From: an uncultured Thermoguttaceae bacterium
Lineage (GTDB): Bacteria > Planctomycetota > Planctomycetia > Pirellulales > Thermoguttaceae
Direction: 5' to 3'
Length of the DNA stretch: 64,000 bases
NCBI GenBank assembly: GCA_937951625.1
Contig: CALFBP010000007.1
Coordinates: forward strand, 1 to 64,000
Shown here: in pieces, positions 46,671-54,992 of the stretch
How positions within the stretch are numbered: position 1 is the stretch's first letter
Layout: every line of letters starts with the position of its first letter
Made by a program: the position numbers and the translations under genes
The notes under the pieces: generated by a model
Databases searched by the model: none
The model's input: the letters and a program-made list of their open reading frames with translations, nothing else
Told to the model about the DNA's origin: nothing

Positions 46671-46892
46671 GTCAGAGTTCCGACCGAGTTCCGACCGGGT
46701 TGCGTCAGGACCTGAGCGAAAGGTACAATGGGGCAAACCATGGAGGAATCACGAAGGTCGAAAAGCACGAGTCGAAATTTTGCCTCCGCGGTGGGAAAGT
46801 GCATTAAGGATTGCCCTGAGGCTCCTTTCTCCATATCATGAGGGTTCCGAGTTCGCAAGAAGAACGGGAGGGTGGGCAGCAAGTCGGGATTT
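46671..46892. other. Upstream region of tRNA-His
   Basis: About 220 bases with a short tandem duplication (GTTCCGACCG twice near 46678-46699) and a candidate promoter. A 25-36 codon frame at 46728 has no recognisable product. Confidence 0.4.
46811..46839 (+). promoter_or_regulatory. Predicted promoter of tRNA-His
   Basis: TTGCCC (46811-46816), a 17-base spacer and TATCAT (46834-46839), 54 bases before the tRNA. A second candidate, TTGCGT with TACAAT, lies at 46700-46729. Confidence 0.4.
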
Positions 46893-46967
46893 GGTGGCTG
46901 TAGCTCAATTGGTTAGAGTACCAGACTGTGGATCTGGGTGTTGGGGGTTCGAGTCCCCTCAGCCACC
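46893..46967 (+). tRNA. tRNA-His (anticodon GTG)
   Basis: Full cloverleaf: acceptor GTGGCTG/CAGCCAC, D-stem GCTC/GAGT, anticodon stem CCAGA/TCTGG around CTGTGGA, T-arm GGGGG-TTCGAGT-CCCCT. The anticodon is GTG. An encoded G at position -1 (46893) faces C73, the hallmark of tRNA-His. CCA is not encoded. Confidence 0.96.
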
Positions 46968-46971
46968 CTTG

Positions 46972-47009
46972 GGCCGGGAGTCGCAAGGACTACTCGGCCG
47001 CTGTTTTTT
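46972..47009 (+). terminator. Rho-independent terminator of tRNA-His
   Basis: GGCCGGGAGT (46972-46981) pairs with ACTACTCGGCC (46989-46999) with one bulge and one G-T pair around a seven-base loop; a T6 run follows four bases later. Confidence 0.7.
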
Positions 47010-47182
47010 CTTGATGCCTTACGCTACGCTTTTCTTGGACGTTTGGGGTACGTTTTCAAGCATTCTATTCAAGGCAAGAGTCTGACCGCCCGAGGCGTGG
47101 CATCAACCCGGATTTTCATCCCCATCCAAGCTGGGGAGATGGCTGAGGAGGTTTTTTGGGGAATTTCGGGACGAGCGATTTC

Positions 47183-48088
47183 ATGACGCTTCCCAAATGC
47201 GAGTTGACGCGACGCGAGGCGCTCGGTCGAATCGGGGCGACCGCCACGGCCGCGCTGGTGGCCAACAATTGGGTGAAGATGAGCCAGGCGGCCGACGCAA
47301 GGCCCAAGGCGATGATTTGGGACGCGCACGGCCATCTCGGCGGGGCAAGAAGTCCCGAAGAGAGCATCGCCCGGTCGTTGCGGTACGCCGATCGAATGGG
47401 TATCGACCGGGTGGTCGTCTCGATGGGCATGTCCTTTGTTTATGATCCCTCGCCGGAGGAATTGCGACGGCAGAACGACGAGGTGTTGCGGGCGGTGCGA
47501 TTCGCGCCGGACCGGGTTTTCGGGTTCGTGTACGTCAACCCGAAGCACGTGAAGGCGAGTCTCGACGAGATCGACCGGTGTGTTCGCGACGGGCCCATGG
47601 TGGGCGTGAAGCTTTGGGTCGCGATGCGTTGCAACGAGGCGAACCTGGACCCGATCGTCCGTCACGCTGTCGAACTGAAGGCCCCGATCCTCCAACATAC
47701 CTATCTGAAAATTACTGGAAACCTGCCGGGCGAATCGACTCCGGCCGATCTGGTCGAACTGGCCCGGCGGCACCCTGATGCCTCGTTCCTGTGCGCCCAT
47801 ACGGGCGCGGATTGGGAGCGGGGGATTCGTTGGATTCGGGGGGTGAAGAACGTTTGGGCCGATGTGTGCGGTAGCGATCCCACGGCGGGCATGGTGGAGA
47901 TGGCCGTCCGCGAGCTGGGGGCCGAGCGGGTGGTATATGGGAGCGATTTTCCGGGCCGCAGTTTCGCCTCGCAACTGGCCAAGGTGACCTCGGCGAATCT
48001 GCCGGAAACGGCCCGGCGGCTGATCCTTGGCGAAAACCTCCGCCGCCTGCTGCTGCCCATCCTCACGGCAAAGGGAATTCGGGCATGA
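47183..48088 (+). CDS. Amidohydrolase-family protein, Tat-type start
   Basis: The 301-residue protein begins with a Tat-like signal (CELTRREALGRIGATATAAL) and has an amidohydrolase-2 barrel: metal motif WDAHGHLGG (HxH), a later His in FLCAHTGADWERGI, and Asp in VVYGSDFPGRS. The ATG at 47183 is used. An in-frame TTG at 47156 has AGGAGG four bases upstream and is an alternative that would add nine residues. The next gene starts inside its stop codon. Substrate unknown; related enzymes hydrolyse or decarboxylate small carboxylates. Confidence 0.88.
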   Translation: MTLPKCELTRREALGRIGATATAALVANNWVKMSQAADARPKAMIWDAHGHLGGARSPEESIARSLRYADRMGIDRVVVSMGMSFVYDPSPEELRRQNDEVLRAVRFAPDRVFGFVYVNPKHVKASLDEIDRCVRDGPMVGVKLWVAMRCNEANLDPIVRHAVELKAPILQHTYLKITGNLPGESTPADLVELARRHPDASFLCAHTGADWERGIRWIRGVKNVWADVCGSDPTAGMVEMAVRELGAERVVYGSDFPGRSFASQLAKVTSANLPETARRLILGENLRRLLLPILTAKGIRA

Positions 48089-48855
48089 TCGTCGACGTGA
48101 ATGTCAGTCTCTCGCGATGGCCGCTGCGCCGCCTGCCCTGCGATGAGACGCCTCGACTGGTGGCGAAACTGAAGGAGCACGGCGTCACGCAGGCTTGGGC
48201 GGGCAGTTTCGACGGGCTATTGCATCGCGACATCGCGGGAGTGAACGCCCGGCTGGCCGAGGAATGCCGTCGCGACGGCGAAGGGATATTGATCCCGTTC
48301 GGCTCGATCAATCCCATGCTGCCCGATTGGACCGAGGACCTTCGCCGCTGCCACGAAGACTGGCACATGCCCGGCATTCGGCTGCACCCCAATTATCATG
48401 GATACGAGTTGAAGGACCCCGTTTTTTCCGAGGTCCTCGCCCTGGCCGAGCAACGCGGATTGATCGTCCAACTCGTCGCCAGGATGGACGACGTCCGCGT
48501 GCAGCATCCCTTGCTCCGCGTGCCGGACGTGGACCTGAGACCGCTCGGCGAGCTGGTTGCGGGCAGGACGAAGCTACGTGTGGTATTGCTCAACGGTTCC
48601 GGGGCCTTGCGGGGAGAGCAACGCAAGCGCGTGGGGGCGTTGCCGAACGTATGGATGGACATCGCCACCTTGGAGGGCCTCGGTGGTGTTGGCAGCCTTC
48701 TGGAAGACGTGCCTCTGGCGCAGGTGGTTTTCGGTTCCCATTGCCCTCTTTTCAACTTCGAATCGGCCCTGCTCAAGATGCAGGAATCGGAGCTTTCCGC
48801 CCAACAGTCGGCCGCGATTTTCCATGAGAATGCCCGTCGGCTTTTAGGCAGGTGA
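48085..48855 (+). CDS. Amidohydrolase-like protein lacking the HxH motif
   Basis: The 256-residue protein has the amidohydrolase-2 fold, with SFDGLLHRDIAGVNARLAEE and GIRLHPNYHGYEL. The N-terminal strand reads MIVDVNVSLSRWPLRRLP, so the metal-binding HxH of the family is NxS here. Other ligands are also weak. It overlaps the upstream gene by four bases (ATGA), which indicates coupled translation and probably a heteromer with the first protein. An independent catalytic role is doubtful. Confidence 0.85.
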   Translation: MIVDVNVSLSRWPLRRLPCDETPRLVAKLKEHGVTQAWAGSFDGLLHRDIAGVNARLAEECRRDGEGILIPFGSINPMLPDWTEDLRRCHEDWHMPGIRLHPNYHGYELKDPVFSEVLALAEQRGLIVQLVARMDDVRVQHPLLRVPDVDLRPLGELVAGRTKLRVVLLNGSGALRGEQRKRVGALPNVWMDIATLEGLGGVGSLLEDVPLAQVVFGSHCPLFNFESALLKMQESELSAQQSAAIFHENARRLLGR

Positions 48856-49104
48856 GCCGTCGCCGCCTGGAAAACGCTCGGGTAGTGAACCGGCAGATTT
48901 GCCCGAAGGTTCGTGGCAACAGTGACCCGGGCCCATTGGCCGAGGTGGGCAGATGGCACCCCCCGTCGCCTGCCCGTTCGGGAGGTAGGCGATGGTTTGG
49001 CAGCGGGGAAGACGATGGCGAGCCGAAACGTTGGCCGCGCTCCGCCCCCCTCTCCCTACAAATCCGCTCCCACCGAACCCGAAAAGAGAGGTCCGTGACG
49101 AACG

Positions 49105-50838
49105 CTAAGCGGATTTCGCGATTTCGGGATCGGTCTCTGGGGTTTCCGGCCGCTTGGGATCGAACCACTCTTCCTTGAACTCGATGCGCATACCTTTGCG
49201 CGCGGCGATGTTGGTCGTCAGGGCGATGACCGCGTCGCCCAAGGCGACCTCGGGGCCGCAGCGGGGCTTGTTCTTGGGATCGGGGTTGCGAATGCACCAC
49301 GCCCAGTGCTCCAATTCCTCGCGGTAGCCGCGGCTGACATCGGGTCCGATGGCCGCGGCGCCTTGGGCGGCGGCATGGCCGGGGGCGCTGGCCTGGGTGT
49401 CGATGGTCGGCCCCGTCTTGCTTTCCTTGATTTCGATCCTGCTCTTCGTGTCCGATTCCTTGAAGAGCATCGATTCCTTTTCCAGTTCGAGAATCAGCGT
49501 CCCCTTGGTGCCGAAGACGATCTCGCCGTAGCCGCCAAATCCGTTGCCGTTGATCGAGGCGTAGGAAACGCCAATCTTGCGGAGGCGGCCCAAGGGATCC
49601 TTGGCGTCGTAGCCTGGGGCGGGAAATTCCAAGACGCAGTAGAGGTGGTCCTCGATCTCGCGGTCCCAATCGAACAAGGCCCGGGATCCGCCAGCGGCGA
49701 CGTTCAGTGGGTGGACGTGTTTGATCTCATTCTTGTCCTTGGCGACGGCCTCGTGCAGGGCCGCGATGAAGATGCTGGCAGCGTCCAACTGGTGGCTGCC
49801 GAGTTCGACCATCAGCCCCCCGCCGGTTCGCGCCCAAAGCCGCCAGCGAATCAACTCTTCCAGTGGCGAGGCCTGATACTTGACGTTGCCTGCCGCATCC
49901 TTGACCACCTTTTCCTCATAGCCGTACTTGGCGGCGTCGACGGTCTTGTCCCTGATCTGGGCTTCGAGCTGGGCGATTTTCTTTTGCCACTTCTCGATCT
50001 CGGCCCCCTCGGCCTTGGCGAGCTGTTTCTTCCAGTTCTCCAGGTCCTTGGCGAGTTTGTCGTCGCCCTTGTCTCCTTTGCGCGTGCCGGGGGGAAGCGG
50101 CTGAGCCCAACTGTCCTTGCCAGGCAAATTGCCACGGTGCCATTGGGCCCGGATGTAGTGCAGATCCCCGATCAATCCGTTCTTGATGATATCCTTGGCG
50201 TTGTCGTAGAGGATGTTGTAGTGGCGCTGGTGGCCCACGGCCAGGATTTTGCCGGTCTCGGCGGCGACCTTGGCCATTTCCTTGCACTCGGCCACGGTCT
50301 TGGCCATCAGTTTTTCGGTCAGCACATGCTTTCCCGCCCGCATCGCCTCGATGGCGGCCGGGGCGTGGAGGTGGAGCGGCAGGGCGATGACCACCGCCTC
50401 CACGTTCGGATCGTGAATCAGTTCCTTGTAGTCTTGGTCGTAGACTTTGACGTGGCGCCGGGCCTCGTCCTCGGTCTTCCAGCCGTACTTCGCTATCAGG
50501 CCGGGCCGGACCTTGAGTTGTGCATCGCTGTACCAGTCGCCGTGGAAAGCGCGGTGGATGTTGTAGGGACGAATGTCGGCAATGGCCACGACCTGGATGA
50601 ACTCGGGATTTACTGCGCCGAGAAGGACGCAGCCTTCGTCGCCAGTGCCGATCACGCCGATCCGCAGGGGATCGCCCAGCGATTTGCCATAACCATAGTA
50701 GAACGAGCCTAATCCGCCTCCGGCGACCAAGCCAGCGGCGATGGTTCCTTTGAGCAAGTCCCGCCGGGAAAGCCCGTAGGCGACCGCCGTATTGAAGTTA
50801 TCCTTGCCGATTTGTTTTTCCTCGGGAGTAAGATACAT
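49105..50838 (-). CDS. Gfo/Idh/MocA family oxidoreductase, Tat-exported
   Basis: The 577-residue protein has a Tat-type N-terminus (YGLSRRDLLKGTIAAGLVAG), a Rossmann fold with RIGVIGTGDEGCVLLGA, and the motif MRAGKHVLTEKLMAKTVAEC. The substrate domain has GGGLMVELGSHQLDAASIF. Between them is a charged helical insert (about residues 240-310, with KLAKDLENWKKQLAKAEGAE), predicted coiled coil. The start is the ATG at 50838; the frame extends 33 codons upstream without similarity. The next gene on the same strand, upstream, encodes DoxX. Tat export implies the folded enzyme carries its own NAD(P) across. Confidence 0.9.
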   Translation of the reverse strand: MYLTPEEKQIGKDNFNTAVAYGLSRRDLLKGTIAAGLVAGGGLGSFYYGYGKSLGDPLRIGVIGTGDEGCVLLGAVNPEFIQVVAIADIRPYNIHRAFHGDWYSDAQLKVRPGLIAKYGWKTEDEARRHVKVYDQDYKELIHDPNVEAVVIALPLHLHAPAAIEAMRAGKHVLTEKLMAKTVAECKEMAKVAAETGKILAVGHQRHYNILYDNAKDIIKNGLIGDLHYIRAQWHRGNLPGKDSWAQPLPPGTRKGDKGDDKLAKDLENWKKQLAKAEGAEIEKWQKKIAQLEAQIRDKTVDAAKYGYEEKVVKDAAGNVKYQASPLEELIRWRLWARTGGGLMVELGSHQLDAASIFIAALHEAVAKDKNEIKHVHPLNVAAGGSRALFDWDREIEDHLYCVLEFPAPGYDAKDPLGRLRKIGVSYASINGNGFGGYGEIVFGTKGTLILELEKESMLFKESDTKSRIEIKESKTGPTIDTQASAPGHAAAQGAAAIGPDVSRGYREELEHWAWCIRNPDPKNKPRCGPEVALGDAVIALTTNIAARKGMRIEFKEEWFDPKRPETPETDPEIAKSA

Positions 50839-50955
50839 GGCGTGTTGTTCCTGTGTTGGGGTTGGCGGTTTTGCTGGAAGCGGAGGCTTCGTTCCTCCAT
50901 TGGTGTGAGGGTTTTCGCGAACCCACCGGAGCTTCAAGCCTTCCGGTCCAGCGTA

Positions 50956-51948
50956 CTATTTCTCGTCGGCTGGCTTCTGCCAGGGGGCAATGAACCAGCG
51001 ATGCAGGAAGAAATCGAGTCCGCCCCACCGGCCTACGGCGGTCGTGGCCACAACGAGCAGGGCGACCATTTCGATGAAGTCTTTATTGATCAATAGGGCA
51101 TGACCGACGACGGGCGGTGCGGGGGGGTAGATCGTGGGCCAGGACGGTTGCGTGGCAACCACGAAGGCCATGAACGCCGCCCCGCCCAGGGCCGCCAAGG
51201 GCGTGAAAAACCCCAGCATCAAGCACAACCCGATTGCCGTCAGCCCGTAGGTCACGGCGAAATTGATCTGTTCACTGCGAGGCCACTTCAAGGGATTCCA
51301 GCCCAAGCCCGGGTAACCCAAGGCCCGCTGATCCTCATCCAGCAGTCGCCACAGGCCCGCCTTAAAGCCTTCGATCATGCCGTCGAGCTCCGACAGCCAG
51401 CCTTTGACCTGACGACGCAGTTCCTGTTGTTTGTCCCAAACGCGTTTCTTGTAGTACGGGGCGTTGTTGTCGCCGCGGGCCCGTTCCGCCTCGAATCGGT
51501 CCAGCGTGGCGAAGTAGGCAGCGATTTCCTCGCTGTGGTCGGCCACGTAGTTTTGCACCGAAAGCTCATACTGTTTGTGAAGCGCGTCGGCGGCCGCGAG
51601 CTGCTCGTTTTTGAGCTGGTACCGGGAAGCGAATTCCGCCTTGACGGCTTCCAGTCTCTCCAGGTGTTCCGCGGCGGCGATTTGCGGCAAGCCATTTTTG
51701 TCGCGCACCAACTCCCCCTGTTCGTCGCGCACCAATTGCAGCCGTCGCCGGCCGTCGATGTCGTCGACCATCGCGTAGAAAAACGGAGCGGCCGGTCCTT
51801 TGGCCTCCGTCAAGAACGGCTCCGCCGAAAACTCCGGATGCGTAATTTTCCATACTCCCTCATAAAGGAAGTGACACCCTAGGCTCAACCGCAAGACGAC
51901 CAGCGTCGCCACGGTAGCCCAACCAAAGCGCAAACTAGTAGAGTTCAG
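50956..51948 (-). CDS. DoxX family membrane protein with periplasmic insert
   Basis: The product, about 330 residues from this start, has a first membrane segment (ATLVVLRLSLGCHFLYEGVW), then a 170-residue hydrophilic insert with coiled-coil character (EHLERLEAVKAEFASRYQL, ELRRQVKGWLSELD), and then three more membrane segments (YGLTAIGLCLMLGFFTPLAAL and on). This is DoxX with an insert, seen in planctomycetes. AGGAGG (51960-51955) lies six bases before a CTG codon at 51948-51946, so I propose a CTG start; the alternative is a GTG at 52062 with no good ribosome-binding site. It lies 117 bases upstream of the oxidoreductase gene, probably in one transcript. Confidence 0.8.
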   Translation of the reverse strand: MNSTSLRFGWATVATLVVLRLSLGCHFLYEGVWKITHPEFSAEPFLTEAKGPAAPFFYAMVDDIDGRRRLQLVRDEQGELVRDKNGLPQIAAAEHLERLEAVKAEFASRYQLKNEQLAAADALHKQYELSVQNYVADHSEEIAAYFATLDRFEAERARGDNNAPYYKKRVWDKQQELRRQVKGWLSELDGMIEGFKAGLWRLLDEDQRALGYPGLGWNPLKWPRSEQINFAVTYGLTAIGLCLMLGFFTPLAALGGAAFMAFVVATQPSWPTIYPPAPPVVGHALLINKDFIEMVALLVVATTAVGRWGGLDFFLHRWFIAPWQKPADEK

Positions 51949-52342
51949 GGGAAACCTCCTCTCGCCAAGGGGTCCACGTGCCGCGGGGCGCCAAGAGGAC
52001 CGGGGTTCTCGGGCGTGCTCAGCGGTACAGCAAAGGGCTTGGAACGCGTCAGGCAGGAACACGCGTCGCCCATATGCAAGTTGTCCCTACGTCCTTATTG
52101 TAACCAGAATCGTAAACGATGACTACTAGCCCTATCTTACTCCATCTGCCCACCCATAGGGCGCGTGTCCGGCTTGCGGGATGGGGTCACGCGAGCCAAT
52201 CGTCGCAGGCGGGGGAGACCGGAGACGATCGCCGTGGCATCGCCACGTTGCTACCGAAGCCGCCCCGCGCGGAGGCCTTTGTTTGTTGAGGACCTTCGGG
52301 CAGAATGGTTTCAAGCCAAGCGTATCGCATGGAGCACCACCC
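51949..52342. other. Divergent intergenic region
   Basis: About 390 bases between DoxX and the dehydrogenase gene, with an AT-rich centre near 52090-52140. It must carry both promoters, but no pair of boxes stands out. Confidence 0.4.
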
Positions 52343-53347
52343 GTGAATATCGTGCTTTGTTATCCCGCCAGTCCCCAGCACATCCGCCAGATTCAGGCAA
52401 CGATGCCGGAGGCCACGGTGATCGACGCCGGCCAGGAGCGCATCGCCCAGGCCCTTTTCGAGGCCGACATTTTTTGCGGCCACGCCAAAGTGCCCGTCGA
52501 TTGGGATGGCGTGGTACGTCAGGGCCGGCTCCGTTGGATTCAGTCCTCGGCGGCAGGCATGGACCATTGCCTGGTACCCTCCGTGATTGAATCGGATGTG
52601 GTGGTCACCAGCGCGTCGGGACTGCTGGCCGATCAAGTGGCCGAGCATACGGTGGCGTTGATTACCGCCTGGTGCCGCAGCCTGCCCGACTTCTTCCGCG
52701 CACAACAACGCAAGGACTTTACCAGGCTGCCGACGCGCGACTTGCATCGCAGCACGGTGGGGATTGTGGGTTTCGGGGGGGTTGGTCGGCGATTGGCCCG
52801 CTTGCTCAGCCCCTTTCGTACCCGGATCATCGCCACCGATATGTTTCCGCTGGACAAACCCGATTACGTGCAGGACCTTTGGCCAGCCGAATGCCTGGAT
52901 CGGCTGCTTGCCGAGTCGGACATCGTGGTCCTAGCCCTGCCGCTGAACAGCAAGACGAAGGGGATTTTGGATAGCCGAGCCTTGGCTGGTATGAAACGGG
53001 ACTCGCTTTTGGTGAACGTCGCCCGAGGACCGCTGGTCGTGACGGCCGATCTGATCGCGGCCTTGCGCAACGGCCATCTTGCCGGGGCGGTGATGGATGT
53101 GACGGACCCGGAGCCTCTTCCCCCCGACAATCCCCTCTGGGACATGCCCAATGTGATCATCACCCCACATGTCGGCGGTCAAAGCAAGACCCGACAGGAT
53201 GATGTCACACGACTCTTTTGCGAGAACCTCCGTCGCTGGCGAGAAGGGTTGCCGCTGATCAACTACCTATCGGACAAGAGCTTGGGATTCCCCATTCGCG
53301 GCCCGGGAAGCGTGCTGTGGACCGATGTGGTGGAGACCTTGAGTTAG
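52343..53347 (+). CDS. D-2-hydroxyacid dehydrogenase
   Basis: The 334-residue protein has the NAD-binding motif VGIVGFGGVGRRLARLLSP and the catalytic triad: Arg in LVNVARGPLVV, Glu in DVTDPEPLPPDNPLW, and His in IITPHVGGQS. It oxidises or reduces a D-2-hydroxyacid at the expense of NAD(P). The start is a GTG at 52343 with GGAG eight bases upstream, and the family sequence NIVLCYP begins at once; the frame extends 54 codons upstream. No specificity can be assigned (glycerate or phosphoglycerate type). Confidence 0.93.
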   Translation: MNIVLCYPASPQHIRQIQATMPEATVIDAGQERIAQALFEADIFCGHAKVPVDWDGVVRQGRLRWIQSSAAGMDHCLVPSVIESDVVVTSASGLLADQVAEHTVALITAWCRSLPDFFRAQQRKDFTRLPTRDLHRSTVGIVGFGGVGRRLARLLSPFRTRIIATDMFPLDKPDYVQDLWPAECLDRLLAESDIVVLALPLNSKTKGILDSRALAGMKRDSLLVNVARGPLVVTADLIAALRNGHLAGAVMDVTDPEPLPPDNPLWDMPNVIITPHVGGQSKTRQDDVTRLFCENLRRWREGLPLINYLSDKSLGFPIRGPGSVLWTDVVETLS

Positions 53348-53547
53348 CAGACGGTCGTGCCGCGAAGCCGCCGGGATTGGCTCCATTCCTCTGGGCCCGC
53401 TGGCCGAAACTTATGGTAAGTCAGCGCGGTTCGGGACCAAAGGCACCGCCTTTCGGCCCGTCGAGTGGGAGATCGTGGCAAACCTTGCGTCCCACGGCCC
53501 CTTGCTCTTGGAACACGGACACCAGCCGCCGGTCACGGAGGACGACG

Positions 53548-54099
53548 TTGGGCATCCGTACGCGATTGAGGTTGTTTCAACTGTTCCATCTTTCCAAGCC
53601 TGCATCGGACCGTCTGATCTACCAGGCAGTTTATGCACGTCGCATCCAGAGCATCCTTGAGATTGGCGTAGGCACGGCGGAGCGTGCGCTGCGGTTGATC
53701 GAAGTGGCGCGGCAGCATTATCCGGCCGAGCAAATCCGTTACATCGGCGTCGACCCCTTTGAAGCCCGCACCTCCAGCGATGGTCCTGGGCTGAGTCTGA
53801 AACTGGCCTATCGGCAGTTGCGCGCGACCAGGGCCCAAGTTCGCTTGATTCCTGGGGATCCATTGGCGGTTTTTTCGGTTCTGGCCAACCAACTGGGGGC
53901 TGCCGACATGGTGCTCATCGCCTGGCCCATGGACCGGCAATTCCTCCCCCGCGCGGCCTACTATCTCCCCCGGATGACTCACGAGCGGAGCCTGGTGCTC
54001 TGGGAGCAACCGTCGCCCTCCAGCGTGGAGAAATCAGTCAAAGTGTTGACGCGCGAGCGGATCGAATCGCTGGCCAAGAATTTCCGCCGTGCGGCGTAG
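53548..54099 (+). CDS. Small SAM-dependent methyltransferase-like protein
   Basis: The 183-residue protein has the SAM motif I in RIQSILEIGVGTAERALRLI and the acidic residue in IRYIGVDPFEAR. The start is a TTG with GGAGG six bases upstream; the beginning GIRTRLRLFQLFHLSKPASD matches a planctomycete family. The open frame runs 110 codons further upstream over the previous gene. The fold lacks a recognisable substrate domain, so its target is unknown. It follows the dehydrogenase by 200 bases. Confidence 0.8.
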   Translation: MGIRTRLRLFQLFHLSKPASDRLIYQAVYARRIQSILEIGVGTAERALRLIEVARQHYPAEQIRYIGVDPFEARTSSDGPGLSLKLAYRQLRATRAQVRLIPGDPLAVFSVLANQLGAADMVLIAWPMDRQFLPRAAYYLPRMTHERSLVLWEQPSPSSVEKSVKVLTRERIESLAKNFRRAA

Positions 54100-54353
54100 G
54101 ACCACGCGGCGCCCCATCCGCCGGTTCTACTGAGGCTGTCCGATCGCCGAGATCAAGATCTCTAAGCACGTCCGGGCGACATGCCGCACTGCCAGGGCAG
54201 CTTTACGGCGGCGCGGCAGCGTGGTAGACTTGCCCAGGGTGCTGTTTTGCAATTTAGCGGTTAGTTTGGCTTGGACCGAATCTACGCCAAGCCGGTTATT
54301 TCCAGCCATAAACGTACTTGACAACGGGGCAGGAGGACCGAAACGACTAGCAA
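54100..54353. other. Upstream region of tRNA-Ser
   Basis: About 250 bases without a recognisable gene. A 65-codon frame on the minus strand (54127-54324) is Arg-rich, lacks similarity, and is probably spurious. Confidence 0.4.
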
Positions 54354-54383
54354 TTGCCGACTGGATGCAACTTTTTGTAGAAT
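54354..54383 (+). promoter_or_regulatory. Predicted promoter of tRNA-Ser
   Basis: TTGCCG (54354-54359), an 18-base spacer and TAGAAT (54378-54383), 13 bases before the tRNA. TTGCnn -35 boxes precede all three tRNA genes in the window. Confidence 0.45.
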
Positions 54384-54396
54384 GAAAACTACTCCG

Positions 54397-54486
54397 GGAG
54401 AGGTGGCAGAGTGGTCGAATGCGCGGGTTTGCTAAATCCGTGAGGGGCTATAAGCTCCTCCGAGGGTTCGAATCCCTCCCTCTCCG
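54397..54486 (+). tRNA. tRNA-Ser (anticodon GCT)
   Basis: Acceptor GGAGAGG/CCTCTCC, anticodon stem CGGGT/ATCCG around TTGCTAA (anticodon GCT), a long variable arm (GAGGGGCTATAAGCTCCTC) as in class II tRNAs, and T-arm GAGGG-TTCGAAT-CCCTC. The discriminator is G. CCA is not encoded. Confidence 0.96.
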
Positions 54487-54920
54487 CTTTTGGGGGATAG
54501 GCAACTTCGAATTGCGTTGCAACTCTTTGACTGTTAACGCATTGAGAACTTGATTGATTTGGAGGTTTGCGCAACTTGCTGCCTCCGTTCGTTATTTAGC
54601 GTGACCGTGCCGGATTTTGCGCGGATCTTTGAGGTGCCTCGCCGAGCCTTGCCGCCCGCTGTAGGTGGACGTGGAATGAGCGGTGGGTGACGCGGATTTG
54701 GGGCGGTGATCCGAGAGGCATGGCCCTAGAGTTTGGCGGCGACGTCTGGCCGATTGAACTGTTTGGCGGGATGTGAGGACCTGGTGCTCGACGTCCCCGC
54801 CCGTTTGTGATTGCTCAATCTCTATTGCCCGCCGCTTGGCACGAGCCTCACCCACTTTGGTTGCCCTTTCTGTCCAGACAGGGCATTGATGGGCGCTGCG
54901 ACTCTCGCCTCGCCTGGGAT
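54487..54920. other. Intergenic stretch downstream of tRNA-Ser
   Basis: About 430 bases with no recognisable gene. No copy of the tRNA 3' end was found here, and no integrase remnant comparable to that near tRNA-Asp could be read. Confidence 0.5.
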
Positions 54921-54949
54921 TTGCTCAGCGAGACGCTGGGCCGTATAAA
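54921..54949 (+). promoter_or_regulatory. Predicted promoter of the exported-protein/ABC cluster
   Basis: TTGCTC (54921-54926), a 17-base spacer and TATAAA (54944-54949), 43 bases before the ATG at 54993. Confidence 0.5.
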
Positions 54950-54992
54950 TGGGGTTGCTGAGAGTGTCCTCTCGATGCAAGGCGGCTGAAAA

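Noticed and set aside
49306-50712. 468-codon plus-strand frame opposite the Gfo/Idh/MocA gene
   Set aside because: Shadow frame; the minus strand carries the Tat signal and Rossmann motif.
54389-54574. Frame containing REGFEPSEELIAPHG
   Set aside because: Antisense translation of tRNA-Ser, a common artefact; no recombinase motifs are readable next to it.
54397-54990. tRNA-Ser as an integration site
   Set aside because: No repeat of the tRNA 3' end and no integrase fragment could be found in the 500 bases downstream.
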